A stretch of 64,000 nucleotides of DNA from Hyphomicrobium_A sp963726795 (GTDB lineage: Bacteria; Pseudomonadota; Alphaproteobacteria; Rhizobiales; Hyphomicrobiaceae), in assembly GCA_963726795.1 (NCBI GenBank), contig CAVSDD010000006.1, positions 62,001 to 126,000 of the forward strand, read 5' to 3'. The notes under the pieces are model-generated. The model saw only the letters and a program-made list of their open reading frames with translations, was not told the DNA's origin and did no database searches. This document shows positions 1 to 7,412 of this stretch, in pieces. Position 1 is the first letter of the stretch, and each line of letters begins with the position of its first letter. A program made the translations under genes and the position numbers.

Positions 1-562
1 TTTGCGCAAAGAGCCGTGCCGTCGTTGCGATGAGGGCCACGAGGAACAACCAGTAGCTTGCGCCCAGAAGTCCCAGCACGAGATAGGTTTTGCCACTGAG
101 TACGAAGATGCTTTTGAAGGCCAGCGGCAGGAGAATTGCCGACATGTAGAGGATTGCCGCACTGGGGATCGGCGCCAGAAGCACGCTGCCGCTGGCGGCC
201 ATCCCGACGGCGAGGGCGATAAGAATGAAATCGCTGCCGCTATCGAGCTGGCCCGCGTACCTCGCGCTCAGGACCGACCACGGCAATGCAAGCGTTACCG
301 CGAATATCCAGGGCATCGCGGTTCGCCGCCACGGCGACTTTGAGGCAAGTGTCTTAGTCTTGCGAGCCCCGCGCAACGCGCGCCAGCCGACGACGCCGCA
401 AACGAAGTATGCTGCCGCGGCCCAAGGGAACAGCACAGAAGCGGGTATCACCGCGTAGAAAGCCCAGACCGCGATGCTCGTATTGAGAGCGTAGCCGGCC
501 ATCGCGGCCGGCGTCGCGCGCGCGAGAATAGCCAGCTGCTCCCGATGAACTCGAGGTGCCAT
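1..562 (-). CDS. Membrane sensor N-terminus, probable diguanylate cyclase (partial)
   Basis: An open frame runs from an ATG at 562 off the left edge of the window, giving about 187 residues. The protein starts MAPRVHREQLAILARATPAA and has five to six hydrophobic segments separated by a short basic loop (RGARKTKTLASKSPWRR). This is the look of the multi-TM sensor region that precedes GGDEF or GGDEF-EAL domains in many Bradyrhizobium-type c-di-GMP proteins. The catalytic part lies outside the window, so the enzymatic class is an inference from the N-terminal style only. No strong Shine-Dalgarno sequence precedes the ATG. It could also be the membrane anchor of a histidine kinase. Confidence 0.6.
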   Translation of the reverse strand, partial: MAPRVHREQLAILARATPAAMAGYALNTSIAVWAFYAVIPASVLFPWAAAAYFVCGVVGWRALRGARKTKTLASKSPWRRTAMPWIFAVTLALPWSVLSARYAGQLDSGSDFILIALAVGMAASGSVLLAPIPSAAILYMSAILLPLAFKSIFVLSGKTYLVLGLLGASYWLFLVALIATTARLFAQ

Positions 563-908
563 GACAAATCGAAAATGAAGTGTGGGCAAAGCCATCGGAG
601 CGTTCGCAGTTGCGAAACCCTTGGTACGTCCGAGGCGTGAATAATCTGAGTTGGAATGCTTGCAATTCGATGCATCGTCCGGCCGACGCGTGATCCACGA
701 GCTTTCCGGCTTGCAGAGCACTAATGGGAGAGCTGCCCGCGCTGAAGGTAAAGAGTCCCAACAACCAGGCTGCATTGCGAACGAGACCCCGTCGAGGAGG
801 CAACCCGCCGGCGCTCGAGGTGCTGCAATTTGATCCGGCACGAGCGATAACAGAGAGATGAAAACCCGCAGCTTGGCTCGATGAGGGAATGCCCGCCGGC
901 GCTATAAC
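563..908. other. Intergenic stretch, no gene seen
   Basis: This stretch separates the partial membrane protein from the transglutaminase operon. The reading frames in it have atypical composition (rich in Arg, Ser, Cys) and no family resemblance. It probably holds the promoter of the left-hand gene. No repeat or RNA gene was recognised. Confidence 0.5.
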
Positions 909-1799
909 TTACGCGGCGGATGAGTCGACAGCCTGATCTGCGACCAAAACCGAAATCGTCATCCCCCGGTAGGCGCCTCGGGGACCGACGAAGCTCCCCG
1001 TCAAGGGAGCCGCCTGTTTGTGGTCTCGCGCCACCGCGATGCGGATTAAGTCGCGGTTTCCGAAAATTCCGTTGGTCGGGTCCATCTCGATCCAGCCGCA
1101 ACCCGGCAAGTAGACCTGGACCCAGGCGTGCGTGGCGCCGCCGCCTTGATAGTCGGCGCGGCCCGGGCTGTAAATGTACCCGCTGACGAAACGCGCTGCA
1201 AAACCCAGGGACCGAAGCGCCTCTATCATCAGCAGCGCAAAATCCCTGCAGCTGCCGGTTCCCAATTGCAGCGTTTGAGCAGGATCCTGGGTGCCAGGCT
1301 TCGGCCGGCGCTGATAGCGCAGTTCGCCTCGAATCTTTCGCATCATGTCGGATAAGATCGCGAGCGTGCGGCCGTCACTCGCGCGCGCGATTTTCCGGGC
1401 CCAGTCTGCGATCAGGCCTTCCGCATCCGGCCAATTCAATGTCATCAGAGGCTGAAGGTCGGGCAACTCGTCTGCGGCATACGAAAACGGGTACTGCTCA
1501 GCTGACGGCATGAGCAGTGCCGTGGGCTGCTCGACTTCATAATGCAAAATGCCGATCTCGCTCACGAAGCGCAGGGAACGCGAGGTCTGATCCCCAAACT
1601 CTGCGTAAGAAACTGAATTTCCGAAAGCGTCGTACATCCACCGAATACTGACGGGCTTGGGTGTGATGGTCAGGCTCGTGCTCAGGAGACGCAAGGTGTG
1701 ACTGTCGCGCGGCCGAAACATCATTCGGTGGCGGCCGAACGCGACGGGATCCGAATATTCGTATTCTGTGGTGTGCGTTACCGTGAGGTGCCTTCGCAT
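909..1799 (-). CDS. Transglutaminase-like cysteine protease family protein
   Basis: A 296-residue protein of the bacterial transglutaminase-like family. Residues 1-80 match the usual N-terminal beta domain that starts with L-x-V-x-H-x-T-x-Y-x-Y. The catalytic Cys is in TGSCRDFALLMIEALRSLG, the His in ATHAWVQVYLPG and the Asp in WIEMDPTN, so the triad is complete. Such proteins are cytoplasmic and are predicted to be thiol proteases or amide-modifying enzymes; their substrates are unknown. It lies 9 bp downstream of a second transglutaminase gene on the same strand, so the two are probably co-transcribed from the promoter near 2668-2694. The family assignment is secure, the reaction is not. 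Confidence 0.88.
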   Translation of the reverse strand: MRRHLTVTHTTEYEYSDPVAFGRHRMMFRPRDSHTLRLLSTSLTITPKPVSIRWMYDAFGNSVSYAEFGDQTSRSLRFVSEIGILHYEVEQPTALLMPSAEQYPFSYAADELPDLQPLMTLNWPDAEGLIADWARKIARASDGRTLAILSDMMRKIRGELRYQRRPKPGTQDPAQTLQLGTGSCRDFALLMIEALRSLGFAARFVSGYIYSPGRADYQGGGATHAWVQVYLPGCGWIEMDPTNGIFGNRDLIRIAVARDHKQAAPLTGSFVGPRGAYRGMTISVLVADQAVDSSAA

Positions 1800-1808
1800 T
1801 CGGCAACT

Positions 1809-2645
1809 CTAGTTGCTTACGGCCAGCGGTGTGCGCAGGCGATGCATGCGGCCCGGCGCAGTCACCCAGACCTCCGGTGGTTGAGACGTCACCACTCCTT
1901 GCGGCCACGCAAACGCCACGTCGGCCGCATCGCGGCCCGCTGCGATTCGCACCAAAGCGTCCACCGAGCTCATGCGCGATGCATCGAAGGCGAACCATTC
2001 GCCGCCCTTGGGGCCGTTGAGATAGGCTTGGAATACGGCATGGAAATCCTGCGGGCTGAGGCCGTCCGCATAAACGCTGGCATAGCGTGCCGGGATACCC
2101 ACCGCGCGACACAGCGAAATGCCCAGGTGCGCGAAGTCCCGGCATACTCCCGTCCTCGACTGGAATACATCGGCGGAAGTCGCACTCGGCCCGGTGCTTC
2201 CGCTGACGTAAGCAATGTTGTCGAAGATCCAGTCGCAGATCGCCGTTACGCGCGTGTGGCCACGCGGGCATTTCCCAAACAGCTCAAAGGCCAAATCCGT
2301 GAAGGTATCGGAGGGGCAGTAGCGGCTGGCCGCCAAATATTCCAGATACTCCATCGGAAGTTGTCCGAAGTCGAATTCCGAAACGTGAGCCGGCTCGAAT
2401 ACTGCGGCGTCGACCTCGACGGTCGCTTCATAGACGGCTTCGACTGGACCTGGTCCGAGAACCGTACGAACCTTCCGCGTAAGTGTGACGGGATCGACAT
2501 ACAGATCCCATCCCGAGCCGGTGGAGAACGTGAGGCTCTCTATTTTGACGATCTGGCTATCGGCCTTGGCTGCCTCTATTTGGAAGACGAAGGCCGTCGG
2601 CTCGGACATCTCGTAGCGCAATTTGCACGCGACCTTGATCTCCAT
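1809..2645 (-). CDS. Transglutaminase-like domain protein, first gene of the pair
   Basis: A 278-residue protein of the transglutaminase/protease-like family. The N-terminal half is a beta-rich domain (YEMSEPTAFVFQIEAA). The catalytic part has Cys in GVCRDFAHLGISLCRAVGIP, His in DFHAVFQAYL and Asp in WFAFDASR. The C-terminus carries IAAGRDAADVAFAWPQG, a stretch also found in the transglutaminase gene at 38984, which marks the two as the same subfamily. The protein at 909 belongs to a different branch. It starts 23 bp from a divergent, stress-type promoter element shared with xthA. The substrate is unknown. Confidence 0.87.
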   Translation of the reverse strand: MEIKVACKLRYEMSEPTAFVFQIEAAKADSQIVKIESLTFSTGSGWDLYVDPVTLTRKVRTVLGPGPVEAVYEATVEVDAAVFEPAHVSEFDFGQLPMEYLEYLAASRYCPSDTFTDLAFELFGKCPRGHTRVTAICDWIFDNIAYVSGSTGPSATSADVFQSRTGVCRDFAHLGISLCRAVGIPARYASVYADGLSPQDFHAVFQAYLNGPKGGEWFAFDASRMSSVDALVRIAAGRDAADVAFAWPQGVVTSQPPEVWVTAPGRMHRLRTPLAVSN

Positions 2646-2667
2646 TGGCCCCCCTTTGGTCGTTGAT

Positions 2668-2694
2668 GGAACTCATCCCACGCTAGCAAGTTCC
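2668..2694. promoter_or_regulatory. Possible bidirectional EcfG-type stress promoter
   Basis: GGAACT-N15-AGTTCC is an inverted repeat between two divergent genes. Read on either strand it gives GGAAC-N16-AGTT, one base off the alphaproteobacterial general-stress (EcfG) consensus GGAAC-N16/17-CGTT. It has the same geometry as the perfect element at 9654-9680. It would drive xthA to the right and the transglutaminase pair to the left. Confidence 0.45.
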
Positions 2695-2772
2695 GCGACG
2701 CGCCAGCCTGACCTTGTTTGAGCATTAATCCGGCAGACTGCTCGAAATAGCGGCCGTCGGATCGAAGGTGCA

Positions 2773-3543
2773 ATGAAGATCGCGAGCTTCAACATCAACA
2801 ACGTCAACAGGCGGCTGGCGAACCTCATCGCTTGGCTGAAGTCGGCAAAGCCAGACATCGTCTGCCTGCAGGAGCTCAAAGCGGAGCAGGAGGCGTTCCC
2901 GGAAAGAGCGTTAGAGAAGGCTGGATATCAGGCAGCGTGGGTGGGTCAGAAATCCTGGAACGGCGTCGCTATACTCTCTCGCGGTCCCGAGATCCACGTC
3001 ACGCGAGAGCGTCTCCCCGGCGATCCATCGGATAAGCAGAGCCGGTATCTCGAGGCGGCGATTAGCGGCGTCCTGATCGGGTGCATCTATCTGCCGAACG
3101 GCAATCCGCAACCGGGTCCGAAATTCGATTACAAGCTTGCCTGGTTCGACCGGCTCATCAAGCACGCAGGCTCGCTGAAAAAGTCCGGCGCACCCGTCGC
3201 CCTTGTGGGCGACTACAATGTCGTGCCAACCGATTTCGACATCTACCCGACCAAGTCATGGGATGATGATGCGCTTCTGCAACCGGAAACGCGCGCTGCC
3301 TATCGGCGTCTCCTGAAGCAGGGATGGACGGATGCGCTGCGCCATCTCTATCCCGACGAGCCCATGTACACGTTCTGGGACTACATGCGGCACCGATGGG
3401 AAAACGATAAGGGGCTTCGCCTCGACCACTTCCTTCTGAGCCCTGAACTCAAAGGGCGTCTTGTGCGCGGCGGGGTCGACCGCAAGGTCCGCGGCAAGGA
3501 CGGCGCGAGCGATCATGCGCCGGCCTGGATTGAGCTCAAATAG
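2773..3543 (+). CDS. xthA: Exodeoxyribonuclease III
   Basis: A 256-residue endonuclease/exonuclease/phosphatase-fold DNA repair enzyme. It cleaves DNA 5' of abasic sites and has 3' phosphodiesterase activity in base excision repair. All signature motifs are visible: FNINNVNRR at the N-terminus, CLQELKA with the metal-binding Glu, the LVGDYNV motif, LRLDHFLLS and the C-terminal GASDHAPAWIEL. The length is that of standard ExoIII. The ATG at 2773 is the natural start because MKIASFNIN is the conserved N-terminus. It stands alone, divergent from the transglutaminase pair, and may share a stress promoter with it. Confidence 0.95.
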   Translation: MKIASFNINNVNRRLANLIAWLKSAKPDIVCLQELKAEQEAFPERALEKAGYQAAWVGQKSWNGVAILSRGPEIHVTRERLPGDPSDKQSRYLEAAISGVLIGCIYLPNGNPQPGPKFDYKLAWFDRLIKHAGSLKKSGAPVALVGDYNVVPTDFDIYPTKSWDDDALLQPETRAAYRRLLKQGWTDALRHLYPDEPMYTFWDYMRHRWENDKGLRLDHFLLSPELKGRLVRGGVDRKVRGKDGASDHAPAWIELK

Positions 3544-3555
3544 CCACGCTCGATC

Positions 3556-3675
3556 TCAGCCCGCAAAGAACCTCAGAAGCGCAGCGAGCGTTTCTTGCGG
3601 CGCTTCCTCGGGCAGGAACTGCCCACAATCGAATGCCTCGACGATTTCGCCCATCCCGGAGCGCGGCCAGTCTCG
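3556..3675 (-). pseudogene. C-terminal remnant of an alpha/beta hydrolase
   Basis: About 38 codons read DWPRSGMGEIVEAFDCGQF and then LPEEAPQETLAALLRFFAG before a stop. This is the typical C-terminal end of haloalkane-dehalogenase-like alpha/beta hydrolases, around the catalytic His position (usually GHFLPEE; here GQFLPEE, so the His is lost). No hydrolase body is found upstream in any frame; a stop codon and the next small ORF lie directly before it. I take it as a decayed or deleted gene. Confidence 0.5.
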
Positions 3676-3813
3676 TCATCCGCGAAAATGCGGAAGGTAC
3701 CCGAAGTACCAGAGCAGCACCCCGCCGATGGGGACGAGCACCACCAGCGACACGATCAGGACCTTGAGATTGTCGAGGGGGCCGGTTCCTTCGCGGAACT
3801 CGGTCGGTCTCAC
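3676..3813 (-). CDS. Small single-span membrane protein (45 aa)
   Basis: A GTG at 3813 opens a 45-codon frame. It has a polar N-terminus (VRPTEFREGTGPLDNLK), one strongly hydrophobic segment of about 20 residues (VLIVSLVVLVPIGGVLLWYF) and a short tail ending FRG. GGACGAGATG lies about 10 bases upstream as a possible ribosome binding site. It is read in the same frame as the hydrolase remnant that follows its stop codon. No family is recognised. The amphipathic head, single span and tail argue for a real short membrane protein. Confidence 0.45.
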   Translation of the reverse strand: MRPTEFREGTGPLDNLKVLIVSLVVLVPIGGVLLWYFGYLPHFRG

Positions 3814-4135
3814 TGTCGTCGTTCGTCATCTCGTCCTCCCAGCTTTGGTTTGCATCTCATTCGTCCTCTAATCATCGCGAGATGCAAGTGAAACCGACGC
3901 AACAGGCTTGATCAGCGACCAGCCCACACCGGTGCAACTGACGCCATGCCTCGTAACTTGACGCCGGTTTTGACCCCGGGGGAAAGTCTGGCGCTACTGA
4001 TCTCAGTGTATCTACCGATGCTGCCGCGCTCCCGTGGTGCGGAGTAACGTAATCCCGGCCAGTCAACGGCGCGCCACCCGACGCGTCTGTTTGAGCCGAA
4101 AGCAACTCGTGCAGCGCCGGCGCGTTCTATCACCC
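3814..4135. other. Intergenic stretch, no gene seen
   Basis: About 320 bases between two short genes pointing away from each other. Open frames here have non-coding composition. It must contain the promoters of both neighbours, but no clear -35/-10 pair was recognised. Confidence 0.5.
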
Positions 4136-4339
4136 ATGACGATTGCAGAGCGCGTACGCGCCCTATTCAAAGAGAACGCCAGGCCGCCAGCGGAAATCGC
4201 GGAGATCGTGTACGCGGGCAAGGCCACGGTGGCTCAGATCCGCTACGTGTATTCGGTGCTCAATGCCTCCAGCGCCGAATATTGGGCCCATCGCGAGCAA
4301 GCGAGCCGCACGCGGGCCCAGATGAGCGGCAAAAAATAG
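4136..4339 (+). CDS. Small hypothetical protein with helix-turn-helix-like body (67 aa)
   Basis: The ATG at 4136 begins MTIAERVRALFKENARPPAE, followed by IAEIVYAGKATVAQIRYVYS and a basic end (MSGKK). The predicted pattern of three short helices, with a Gly-Lys turn, is compatible with a winged or simple HTH, but there is no confident family match. An in-frame start 34 codons upstream is possible, but the added residues are Arg-rich and unlike coding sequence. It precedes the ferritin-like gene by about 100 bp on the same strand. Confidence 0.5.
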   Translation: MTIAERVRALFKENARPPAEIAEIVYAGKATVAQIRYVYSVLNASSAEYWAHREQASRTRAQMSGKK

Positions 4340-4382
4340 ATACGCCCCATGACAATGGGTTAAGCATTCCGCCCCGAAATCC

Positions 4383-4408
4383 GGAACTCGGGCCCCCGCT
4401 CAGACGTA
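4383..4408 (+). promoter_or_regulatory. Weak EcfG-type promoter before the YciE-like gene
   Basis: GGAAC at 4383-4387, 17 bases, then CGTA at 4405-4408, upstream of the ferritin-like gene at 4446. The spacing fits EcfG promoters (GGAAC-N16/17-CGTT) but the -10 element has one mismatch. Its paralogue at 11714-12205 has a perfect version of the element, which raises the credibility of this one. Confidence 0.4.
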
Positions 4409-4445
4409 ATGCCGCGGCTAGCCAAACATTCTTCGGGAGCCACTC

Positions 4446-5039
4446 ATGGGCCTGTTCAGCCGAGACTTGAAGACGATCTCCGATCTCTTCAATCACACCC
4501 TCCAGGACATCTATTACGCTGAAAACCAGATCATCAAGACGCTTCCGAAACTGATCGACACCGCGACCGATCCCGAATTGAAGAAGGGCCTGAAGCACCA
4601 TTTGGCTGAGACAGAGGGACAAGTCCGGCGCCTCGAAGAAGCCTTTGAGCTTCTTGGCCAGGCGCCAAAGGGAACACGCTGCCCCGGCATCGACGGGATT
4701 TTGTCCGAAGGAAACGAGGTCCTGGGTAATGTCGATGGACGTGTGGTGACGAACGCCGCTGTCATCGCATCTGCGCAGGCTGTCGAGCACTACGAGATCA
4801 CCCGTTATGGCACGCTCATCGCCTGGGCTAAGGAATTGGGTCACGACTTTCTGGTGCCGCTGTTTGAGCGCAACCTCAGGGAAGAGAAAGCTGCGGACAA
4901 GAAGCTGACCGCGATAGCAGAAGCGCGCGTCAATAAGGGGTCGCCACGCAAGGGTACGTCTTCCCGACGCGTGGTTCGCAAAGCTGCTGTGAAAAAGGTA
5001 GCGCCTCGCAAGCGCCCGCAGAAACGCAGAGCAGGCTGA
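4446..5039 (+). CDS. YciE/YciF-family ferritin-like protein (DUF892) with basic tail
   Basis: A 197-residue protein. Residues about 8-160 form the ferritin-like four-helix bundle of the YciE/YciF family, with TLQDIYYAENQIIK, KHHLAETEGQVRRLEE and AQAVEHYEITRYGTL carrying the Glu/His residues that line the putative di-iron site. These proteins are induced by osmotic and general stress; their reaction is not established. Residues 163-197 are an added Lys/Arg/Ala/Pro-rich tail (KAAVKKVAPRKRPQKR), resembling histone-H1-like or Dps-type DNA-binding tails. The paralogue at 11714 lacks it. A possible EcfG promoter lies at 4383. The next gene (5078) probably follows in the same transcript. Confidence 0.88.
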   Translation: MGLFSRDLKTISDLFNHTLQDIYYAENQIIKTLPKLIDTATDPELKKGLKHHLAETEGQVRRLEEAFELLGQAPKGTRCPGIDGILSEGNEVLGNVDGRVVTNAAVIASAQAVEHYEITRYGTLIAWAKELGHDFLVPLFERNLREEKAADKKLTAIAEARVNKGSPRKGTSSRRVVRKAAVKKVAPRKRPQKRRAG

Positions 5040-5077
5040 GGGCGGGACCCGCCTTCAAGTTCGCGCCTGGGGGGATT

Positions 5078-5314
5078 ATGTCATATTCCGGGGCCGCATA
5101 CGGTCCAGACACGCTCAAGCTGATGGCAAATGCTCTCGACGCCGCGTGGGCAGACGCGCAATCCCTAATCTCAGGACTGTCTGCCAAAGAGCATTTGCCC
5201 GATATGGCTTCGGCGGTGCTCGAAGCTGCGGCAAGTGGCGTGCGCGATGCCGAGCGGTTGCGGCAAGCCGCATTGAGGGGGCTCGCGTGCGGTCATTCGC
5301 TGACGCGACACTAG
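5078..5314 (+). CDS. Small conserved hypothetical protein (78 aa), paralogue of the one at 20780
   Basis: The protein MSYSGAAYGPDTLKLMANAL has a helical body: DAAWADAQSLISGL, then the DMASAVLEAAASGVRDAERL block. The protein at 20780-21109 shows the same order (TVDLMARTLHDAWLEAGF, then CVMADAITQGVAGGVLD and ELEELALEAL), so both belong to one small helical family. No function is known to me. It lies 38 bp after the ferritin-like gene, which suggests a shared stress transcript. Confidence 0.55.
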   Translation: MSYSGAAYGPDTLKLMANALDAAWADAQSLISGLSAKEHLPDMASAVLEAAASGVRDAERLRQAALRGLACGHSLTRH

Positions 5315-5347
5315 CGAATGTGTGCCGACACTACCTTGCCGTTTCTT

Positions 5348-6517
5348 TCAAGCGTCCACTCGAGCGTGATCGAGGAAGAAGCGGAGCATTTCCTTTGAGG
5401 CGTCAGGTCCTTTGGGGTCAGTGAAAGATCCCGCCGCACTTCCACCAGACCACGCGTGACCTGCTCCGTGGACGACCCAAAGCTCGAGCGTCGCTCGACC
5501 GTCCCGATCGAGCTTGACGGAGCGGGTGTACTTGCGTTTTCCCTCGTGCCGCCTAGCGTCGGGTGACACTTGGAGCCCGGCGCCCGAATTGGCGCGGGCA
5601 ATCACTTTATCGCCGTTGCGCGGATGCACGGTCGTGTCTTGGTCCCCGTGAAACACGATAGTGGGGACACGATGCTTGGCAATTCCTGCCGGCGTGTCGG
5701 ACATGTCTCCGCGCATGGCAGCGAATGCGGATGGCAAATCGCGCGCGGCGCCACACGCCAGACCCGAATGCACGCCGACCGCGGCGAAGAGGTCAGGATA
5801 GGCTTCTCCTGCGATGGCCGCTGCGGCGCCGCCCGCTGACAATCCCGCAACGTAGATGCGGCGCGCATCGATCTTAAACTCGCTCATGACGTGTCGGACG
5901 ATCCCGGCGATAAGCGCAGGCTCTCCGCGGCCACGTTGCTGGTCGGTGCTCTTGAACCAGTTCCAACACTTCGACACGTTGGCGGCTTGCGATTGCTCGG
6001 GATAGACGACAAAGCACGCGCGCTCCTCCGCAGCGAAGTTCATGCGCGTGCCGGCGGCGAAGTCGTCGGGCGACTGGGTGCATCCATGCAGCATGACAAT
6101 CAACGGCAGCGGCTCGCCCTTGTACGTGCTCGGCACGTAGAGTTTGTAGGACCGATGGCCCATGCTGCTTGCGAACGTTCCGGCAATGAACTTGCCGGCT
6201 GCCGGAAAGATGTCGGCATCTCGGGGAGCGCGCTTCCCTTTCGATAGCTGGAGGTTCGGCAACTCAAACGGCGGCGATCGGCCAATCTCGTGTGCACGCG
6301 CGGCTTGCACTGGGCCTTCGGCCATCGTGGCATCGGCGTCCGACAAGTGTGGCAGCAGGATTGGCTGTGTCCGCAACTTGGCAGGATGCCGATCCTCATG
6401 TGGACGCGTGGCCGCTCCTCCAAGCACACGCTGCAGAAGCGCCACCGCTTCAGTCAGTTTGCCGGCCCTCGTCAGACGAGTGGCTTCGAGCATTTGGCCC
6501 GCATCAAGCTTCTTCAT
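5348..6517 (-). CDS. PHB-depolymerase-type esterase (LpqC family)
   Basis: A 389-residue alpha/beta hydrolase. Residues 1-100 contain a short TPR-like helical start (QMLEATRLTRAGKLTEAVAL) and a variable linker. From about residue 125 the polyhydroxybutyrate depolymerase/feruloyl-esterase fold begins: LIVMLHGCTQSPDDFA is the oxyanion region, VAGLSAGGAAAAIAG the lipase box with the nucleophilic Ser, VFHGDQDTTVHP the acid loop and VHGAGHAWSGG the catalytic His region. No signal peptide is seen, so an intracellular granule or ester substrate is likely. The upstream CopG-like regulator gene is only 45 bp away on the same strand, so the two probably form an operon. Confidence 0.88.
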   Translation of the reverse strand: MKKLDAGQMLEATRLTRAGKLTEAVALLQRVLGGAATRPHEDRHPAKLRTQPILLPHLSDADATMAEGPVQAARAHEIGRSPPFELPNLQLSKGKRAPRDADIFPAAGKFIAGTFASSMGHRSYKLYVPSTYKGEPLPLIVMLHGCTQSPDDFAAGTRMNFAAEERACFVVYPEQSQAANVSKCWNWFKSTDQQRGRGEPALIAGIVRHVMSEFKIDARRIYVAGLSAGGAAAAIAGEAYPDLFAAVGVHSGLACGAARDLPSAFAAMRGDMSDTPAGIAKHRVPTIVFHGDQDTTVHPRNGDKVIARANSGAGLQVSPDARRHEGKRKYTRSVKLDRDGRATLELWVVHGAGHAWSGGSAAGSFTDPKGPDASKEMLRFFLDHARVDA

Positions 6518-6562
6518 TCGAGCGTCCTTTAGGCTGGTGGCGCAGACAAACCATTCGAGTTG

Positions 6563-6982
6563 CTATTTCATGCGGTCAGCTAGCGCGGCTTTGACCTCGG
6601 GGGTCGCGTGCAGCGCGCCAAGGACGGAAACTGAAGCGATGGTCGCGCGCGCAAGCTCCGGCGAAACATCGGACGCGATGCTCAAGAGCCCCAAAACCTG
6701 CAGGTTGAGTTTTTTGCGCGCGGAGCGAACCGCCTCCAGGTCTTCTCGCGTGTAGTGTCGTAAGCCGAGGTCCAACGCATTGCGCACGACGCCCTGCTTG
6801 ACAACATCGGAGTGCTTGTCGAGTTGATTGCGAATGGCGGTGCGAATGAAATCAGTGCGGTTGGAATAGAACCCCTCGTGCACCATCAGGTCGACCTGGC
6901 CGAGGTCGACGTACCCGAGGTTGATGGTGATTTTCTCGCTGTCGCCGACGCGCGGCCGCAACTCTCTGATATTTTCCGCCAT
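6563..6982 (-). CDS. CopG/ribbon-helix-helix family regulator
   Basis: A 139-residue protein starting MAENIRELRPRVGDSEKITI, followed by NLGYVDLGQVDLMVHEGF and YSNRTDFIRTAIRNQLDKH. This is the ribbon-helix-helix signature (beta strand, then a helix after S/N-R-T-D-F-I-R). The C-terminal half is helical (LRHYTREDLEAVRSARKKLN) and of unknown role. The start at 6982 is preferred over 7078 because the extra 32 residues are Cys/Trp/Pro-rich and unlike the family. It probably autoregulates itself and the esterase gene 45 bp downstream. Confidence 0.82.
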   Translation of the reverse strand: MAENIRELRPRVGDSEKITINLGYVDLGQVDLMVHEGFYSNRTDFIRTAIRNQLDKHSDVVKQGVVRNALDLGLRHYTREDLEAVRSARKKLNLQVLGLLSIASDVSPELARATIASVSVLGALHATPEVKAALADRMK

Positions 6983-7192
6983 CTTCACACCATCCCAACA
7001 CCATCTGCATGGATGTAGCTGGGAGGGTGGAGCCTGAGTTTCAAGGGGCGGTTCGGCAATATCGTTGACCGGCAGCATCCGCGAAGAGGGTTCGAGGAGT
7101 TAACTGCGCCGGCGGCACGTTGAGCGGACGTGGAAGGCCTGGATGGAACGAACGGGTTCCCATCGGCTTATTCGACAAACAGGAGTGAACGC

Positions 7193-7381
7193 ATGACAAA
7201 GCCCAAGTTTCGCGAGGACGTGGCGAACGAGGATTTTCGGCAGGGCCTGGACAAGCCCGCGAAGCTGCCAGTCGATACCGATGACAACGACAAGCCATCC
7301 GCAGACGCAAACGGAGATTCCGACGACGAGACCGCTGACGAAAATTTAGCGGTGCCGGACGGCGCGGATGAAGAAGAGTAG
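7193..7381 (+). CDS. Short, highly acidic protein (62 aa)
   Basis: ATG at 7193 with a good ribosome site (CAGGAGTGA). The sequence starts MTKPKFREDVANEDFRQGLD and then becomes almost pure Asp/Glu/Ala/Asn/Ser (DDNDKPSADANGDSDDETAD). It is predicted disordered, with a strongly negative charge. No family is recognised. It sits between the CopG-like gene and the catalase in a stress-rich neighbourhood. Confidence 0.6.
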   Translation: MTKPKFREDVANEDFRQGLDKPAKLPVDTDDNDKPSADANGDSDDETADENLAVPDGADEEE

Positions 7382-7412
7382 CGCCTGCGCCCGCCCGACA
7401 CCGTTGCACCGA

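Noticed and set aside
7140..7180. GGAAC/GTTCC pair upstream of the acidic protein gene as an EcfG promoter
   Set aside because: No CGTT-like -10 element occurs at 16-17 bases on either strand.
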